From: Phlebopus portentosus
Taxonomy: Eukaryota > Basidiomycota > Agaricomycetes > Boletales > Boletinellaceae
NCBI GenBank assembly: GCA_037892935.1
Contig: JAYXKI010000001.1
Span: 434,001-498,000, forward strand
Length of the DNA stretch: 64,000 bases
Direction: 5' to 3'
Below the pieces are notes generated by a model that saw nothing but the letters and a program-made list of their open reading frames with translations, had not been told where the DNA came from and did no database searches. Made by a program: the position numbers and the translations under genes. Of the stretch, positions 59,642 through 64,000 are shown piece by piece; the stretch's first letter is position 1; each line of letters starts with the position of its first letter.

Positions 59642-60875
59642 GTGTCTTCCCCATGCAATTCATATTCCCTCTCCCTCTATTATGTTCCTCCATTTCTCTG
59701 CCGCTCATTTCTTTCTCAACTCTCAACTGGTTTTTCGGGTGATGTTTCATTATTGTTACTCGTTCCGACTTCTCTTCGTTGTTTACATGGATAAGGGTAG
59801 AAACCGCCCGGGTCGTTCCTTCCTCTCTTTCTTACTCTCCTTTCCGTCCATTTGAAAGTTCTTCAGTCCTTCCTTTGAAAAAAACCTTGCCTGTATTCAT
59901 ACTTTCCGTCTGATCCTCTTTACTTCTCTTACTTATCTGTTTCTTCCTCATCTCTCTCTTATTCACTCACTCTCACTCTCACTCTCGCTTTTCCGCACTT
60001 TTACCCTTCTCGCATTTTGCGTCATCTGGTACACTAGAAATTATTCGAGCTCCTCGAGTTTTTATTGTCTAGACTCCATCCGCCCCTACCTATTACGCGA
60101 GTCGTAATAACCCTTTCGCTTCTCTCCTTTATGCTGCATTACAACTTCGAAAGTGGCGAATACAAAGCTGTGTCGTCCTGTAATATGTATTAAATTAAGA
60201 AAACATAGGAGCCCTTTGTTTATTTCTCACTCATTTTCGCGGCTGAAGATCGATTTACGTCATTGTATCGATTACGTTATCGAAGAATTGGCTCAGAGAT
60301 AAGGTTGTACTTGAACTTTCTCAACCGAACTGAACTGCGTGGTGTCACTGTCAATTACTACGCGTCCTTTCTAGGGGATGCGAGGCACAAGGACGGTCGT
60401 TCTTGAACTGCAATGCATTCATGTTGCAAGGGGTGCAGAAACTTAGGTGCCCCCGGCCCGTGACGCGGGAGCACAAGTTTTCCGGAAGGTCAAGTTGCTG
60501 TGAAGGGCGCCCACCCCTAGCTTCATCTCAAATTGACTCTGTGTGTATGCATCCAGAGTGCGGTGGGTAGTGTTCTTTGGTTGATTGCTGAGTCGGGTCA
60601 TCGGGCACAGGTTCTGTTTCGTTTCATCGCTATAACGTCTTACCGGGGTCATGTGTGCTGTTCTTGAGTTAAATATACCCTGTATTCTGTTACCCTGCCT
60701 CCTGCGACATTTATCGCCAAGACCGTCTGGAAAGGGAACGATAACTATCTAGGGACAAAGCTCAAGCAGGTAGTCGCCTTGCACAGTACTCTTGAGTACA
60801 GGGGAGGTATGAGGCTCTATAAAGCGGCGTGTGTTTCGCCAGGTTACTCGTCTCGCAAACCGGTTCTCACTCACT
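59642..60875. other. pyrimidine-rich 3' flank and promoter spacer
   Basis: About 1.2 kb, strongly C/T-rich on the plus strand in its first 400 bases (with CTCACT repeats at about 59960-59990), as is common around fungal 3' ends and promoters. No gene is supported. Confidence 0.45.
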
Positions 60876-62309
60876 ATGGCGGAAGGGTATCCTTATCTGA
60901 GGGTTTTCCTGTTCTTCTGTACTACTGTCATGTCTGTGCTCCCAGCCATATCCATGCAGAACTCTAAGTTGGAGTCTATGGACATCTTCCGCGTAACTCT
61001 GAATCCCGCAAGCGCTAGTGATGTTCATGAAGTTCGAGTGCGTGATCATTTTATTCATCCTTTTGATCCGAGGTCCTACTCTCGTAAGCTGTTTAGTTTG
61101 GTGTATGGTGCGTTTGACTCCTTGGAACTACAAACTGCATTCTCACGGAATCATCGATAGGTCCTTCTGCCTGCACGGGGCATCCTTGGACGGGAACAGC
61201 ACGATTTGCGATGTCTTCTCCCCCTGCAAGCTCGACGGTTCTCTCCGTCTGTGTAGTCAGAAAAGTGAAGGCTTCCTTGCTATGCCAATACCCATTTTCA
61301 AGTTATCGCCGAGCTCATACAAATTTGCTCTTCTAGAGTATGGATACGAGCTAACTATGACGGCCTTCTTTGGCGAGAATACAATGTCGAAGAGCATGTC
61401 GCCCGCTTGGACAAGACCCTTCGTAGCACATGCAGCTGGTACGTGGCCCGTTTTTTTCTTTCTTTTTTTGTCCCTTCATGCAACATAGGATTTTCCATTT
61501 ATTTATTATCATTTTTCCAGCCGCAATCGCTACAACAGCCTCCTTCATACTGCTCCATATAAACCACCCTAGCCGAAAATGTTATGCTGCGTCACTGGTC
61601 ATTAGTGGTATTGCACTGATATGCGACATTGCGGTATCTTATCGCCTCAAAGCTCTGGTAAAAGAATTAAAAAGGATGAACTTTGCAGAAAAGTACTCGT
61701 GCGGGCCAGGTTCGTCTTCGTGGTTGATTTTCTTTGCTCCTTGAATGATTCAATGCATGCCTCTTCTGTCTAGGCCTTGTTCTTCAGATAATCTCTACAG
61801 TAGGGATAGTAGTGGAGCTCGTGTGCACGGGGTCCACCAGGGCGTCGCGTGAAGAGTCTGTTCTTCCACGAACAAGTTCTCGATTTTCCCGCTCGACCAC
61901 TCTTGTTGATCTGGGACCAAAAGCTTACAGACCATGGATGGGACCGCATACACTCCCACCCCCACCCGACCCAGTGATAGTTAGGCGGTGTAAGGAGCTG
62001 GTCGATGAATGTTCCTCCGACGGCTGTCCTATCTGTCTGGAACTCAAAGCCTTACCGTTCATGAGCCAGCTTCCATGCAATCACATATTCTGTACAGAGT
62101 ACGTTCCTTTTGATGTTTCAGATCAAGAATTCTAACTGATCTTCCTTAGATGCATATACAAATCGGTAAAGATATACAAGCGGTGCCCGGTGTGTAATAG
62201 ACCATCAAATGCCGATGATGTGACGAGTGTTGCTGTTCCAGCTTCGCATGATCTTGTTGCTCCATTGAACCCTGCATTCAGTAACTTCGGATATACCCTG
62301 CATATTTGA
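60876..62309 (+). CDS. four-helix membrane protein with C-terminal RING finger
   Basis: Exons: 60876-61037, 61089-61107, 61161-61438, 61521-61709, 61774-62098, 62150-62309; about 377 aa with one added base between 61089 and 61163. Helix 1 (LRVFLFFCTTVMSVLPAISM) is followed by an outer loop with several Cys (SFCLHGASLDGNSTICDVFS), then three helices (AIATTASFILLHI, AASLVISGIALICDIAVSY, GLVLQIISTVGIVVELV). This topology resembles SUR7/PalI tetraspanners. The C-terminus is a C3HC4 RING: CPICLE, LPCNHIFCTEC, RCPVCNRP. A membrane-anchored ubiquitin E3 is the natural reading. The RING is certain; the SUR7-like label is weak, and the second exon is the least sure. Confidence 0.72.
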
Positions 62310-62575
62310 TATTGCCTGAATAGCTAGATGTTCCTTAAATCTTCGTGTACACCTATTTATATCGATGTTGTAAAAAAAAACAGCGCAGACTATGATGGAT
62401 TGTTGGGTGTCAACGAGTGGCTGAGTCCTTCGCAGGTGTTGATTTGGAACTGTCAAAGCTACCGGATAAGGTTGTTGAGAAGTCTGTCGCACGGTTGGTC
62501 CTGAATGCGATAGGTTCGAGTCGAATCGCATCGTTACCATGTCGTCTTTTGAAACATCGCGTCCAAACAGTGACG

Positions 62576-63932
62576 TTATCCTAGACACATACACCGAAGA
62601 AGGGAAGAGTCAAACCTTCTATCAACCAGGAAAAGAAAATAAATTAAGCTTGCCTTTGTCGTTCCGAATATCGCGAACGCAATCAATGGAACTGGGGACA
62701 TATTAAATAATACCTCGCATAGCCGATTGAAATAGCGAAGCTCACGAGTTGAGATGAAGATATAAGCGAAAATCAGATCCGGGATGAGCACGTTTATACC
62801 GGCGATGCTGCGATTGTCGATTAGGGCAAGAACTCCGGATTCCGCTAAAAGTGTGCTTACATGAAAGTGATCAGAGTGTATCCAGCAAATACAGAAACCC
62901 GCAAAGACATGTTATACGAGGATCGATTAACTGCTCTAATTTGGCGCGCGGCCTTGTATAGTGTTCGTAGACTCGACACTTAGAAAGTTAAGTAAGTTAT
63001 AAATCAGCATAAGTATTGCTCACAAGCGGCAGTATACCTTGAAAGAAGACCATTGTTCCAAGCGATACTATAGTCAACCCAGCTACAGTCGAAATGCTGG
63101 CTCGTCTATCAGGTGGGTGTATGCAAAGGATTGAGAGCCGACTTACACCGCATTCGATGATATAGTACAATAGAATGACCATCTATACGAGACTTTGGAA
63201 GTGTTTATATTCCCGTACTACTTGACGTTAGCACGGCTTAATTATGCGTCATTCATAAAGCTCACCGCAACCACAGAAGCGGTTATCAGAGTAATGGATA
63301 TCCAGGGCAGAGCGATGAGCTGGGGCAGTGGGCAACAGATATCAGAAAATAGTATCAAATTCGTCTTGCCCCGCGCACCAGATATCGGCTTTTCACAGAC
63401 ATGCTGGTAATATGCCTTCCCTGAAGTTCTATCCAACTACACGATCAGATTAGACCCGTTGTCATGCGTTGTCTTGACCACAATACTCGCTTGGATAACA
63501 AGACATAATGTCGCAATACCAACCCAACGAAAGATGCATCAAGAGTTCAAAGGAACGGAAACGAGTCGTATTTTACATACATGACTGTTGAACCGTACAC
63601 AAGTGATGCCTGAGCTAAGCAAATACCGAAATCCGGTTGTCGGCTTTGATACTCTCCGGAATAAAAGCTACGGAGTAGGATTACCCAGATTTCGAATGGC
63701 GAAATGTTCTGACGTACAGGAGAAGAGCAGCTGTTGCATATACAATCCAGGAAACAAGCATATTGATCAAGGTCGGATACCTTCGGCTCGCGGTACCCGA
63801 AACAAACATGGTTCCAAGTGCGAGAGGCAGCCCAACGTGCCCTCCGAGTAAAAGTAAAGCAAAATAAGCTTTAAGCACCGCGTGGCCACTGGAACCGAGA
63901 TCAATCTTTGGAGTCTCTGGAGCGATTTTCAT
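62576..63932 (-). CDS. seven-helix membrane protein, basidiomycete family
   Basis: ATG at 63932 starts MKIAPETPKIDLGSSGHAV; helices follow in pieces across several exons: YFALLLLGGHVGLPLALGTM, TLINMLVSWIVYATAALLL, FGICLAQASLVYGSTVM, VGIATLCLVIQASIVV, LIALPWISITLITASVVAV, TVAGLTIVSLGTMVFF, and MSPVPLIAFAIFGTT near the stop at 62576-62578. The order and the LGGHVGLPL...INxxxSWIxY...CLxQASL pattern match a family of putative seven-helix (GPCR-like) proteins I know from mushroom genomes without an assigned ligand. Exon phases in the first half disagree by one base, so boundaries are approximate. It converges on the RING gene. Confidence 0.6.
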
Positions 63933-64000
63933 CCTTTGGAGGGGAATGGCGGACTTTACGAGAGTTTGCCCCTCTAAGTAGGGTCAAGTAGTTGTCAGAG

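Noticed and set aside
62505..62530. TTCGA-containing segment resembling a tRNA T-arm
   Set aside because: No matching acceptor or anticodon stems could be found around it.

Overview
The window is nuclear DNA of a filamentous basidiomycete, most likely an agaricomycete. The evidence is: genes broken by many 50-60 nt GT-AG introns, tight packing on both strands, F-box/LRR proteins typical of mushroom genomes, a Brh2-type BRCA2 homologue, and a basidiomycete-type seven-helix membrane protein. No bacterial, mitochondrial or rDNA signature was seen. All gene models here were spliced by hand; exon sums that divide by three are stated where they support a model.

Layout. 1-930: end of an F-box/LRR gene. 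1600-3807 (+): taxilin-like coiled-coil protein with an inserted SUMO-like domain. 4097-5717 (-): UDP-GlcNAc pyrophosphorylase. 6397-6917 (+): ATP synthase subunit e. 7386-10631 (-): BRCA2/Brh2. 10811-12662 (+): RbAp48/Msi1/Hat2-type WD40 protein, diverging from BRH2. 12866-13173 (-): RAMP4/Ysy6. 13353-14488 (+): Bmt5-like rRNA methyltransferase. 14980-15682 (+): small HPD-motif protein. 15820-17216 (+): zeta-crystallin-like quinone oxidoreductase. 17470-19040 (-): ING-PHD chromatin reader. 19324-21034 (+): F-box protein. 22.8-30.5 kb: an accessory stretch with a 1.6 kb direct segmental duplication (copies at 22819-24376 and 28918-30521) flanking a dead zinc CDF transporter. 29727-33123 (-): the intact TBC Rab-GAP from which the duplicated piece derives. 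34501-37045 (+): Fip1. about 38070-39056 (-): J-domain protein in short exons. 40212-42166 (-): Mn-type CDF transporter. 44406-46324 (+): secreted repeat protein. 46775-49763 (+): Ipi1/TEX10. 53206-59641 (+): LRR-RhoGEF. 60876-62309 (+): four-helix membrane protein ending in a RING finger. about 62576-63932 (-): seven-helix membrane protein.

Most genes are core housekeeping functions: recombination repair (BRH2), chromatin (MSI1/HAT2, ING), ribosome biogenesis (BMT5, IPI1), mRNA 3' processing (FIP1), ER translocon (RAMP4), cell-wall precursor synthesis (UAP1), respiration (subunit e), metal homeostasis, and Rab/Rho signalling. They do not form a pathway cluster.

A recurrent oddity is that several conserved genes need one extra (sometimes one fewer) base, nearly always inside a short homopolymer, to stay in frame (UAP1 twice, MSI1, IPI1, both F-box genes, the HPD protein, the secreted protein, TBC). 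Other large genes (BRH2, LRR-RhoGEF, Mn-CDF, FIP1, ING) are perfectly in frame. Uncorrected homopolymer errors in the assembly are the simplest reading; real decay is convincing only for the duplicated TBC fragment and the zinc CDF relic.
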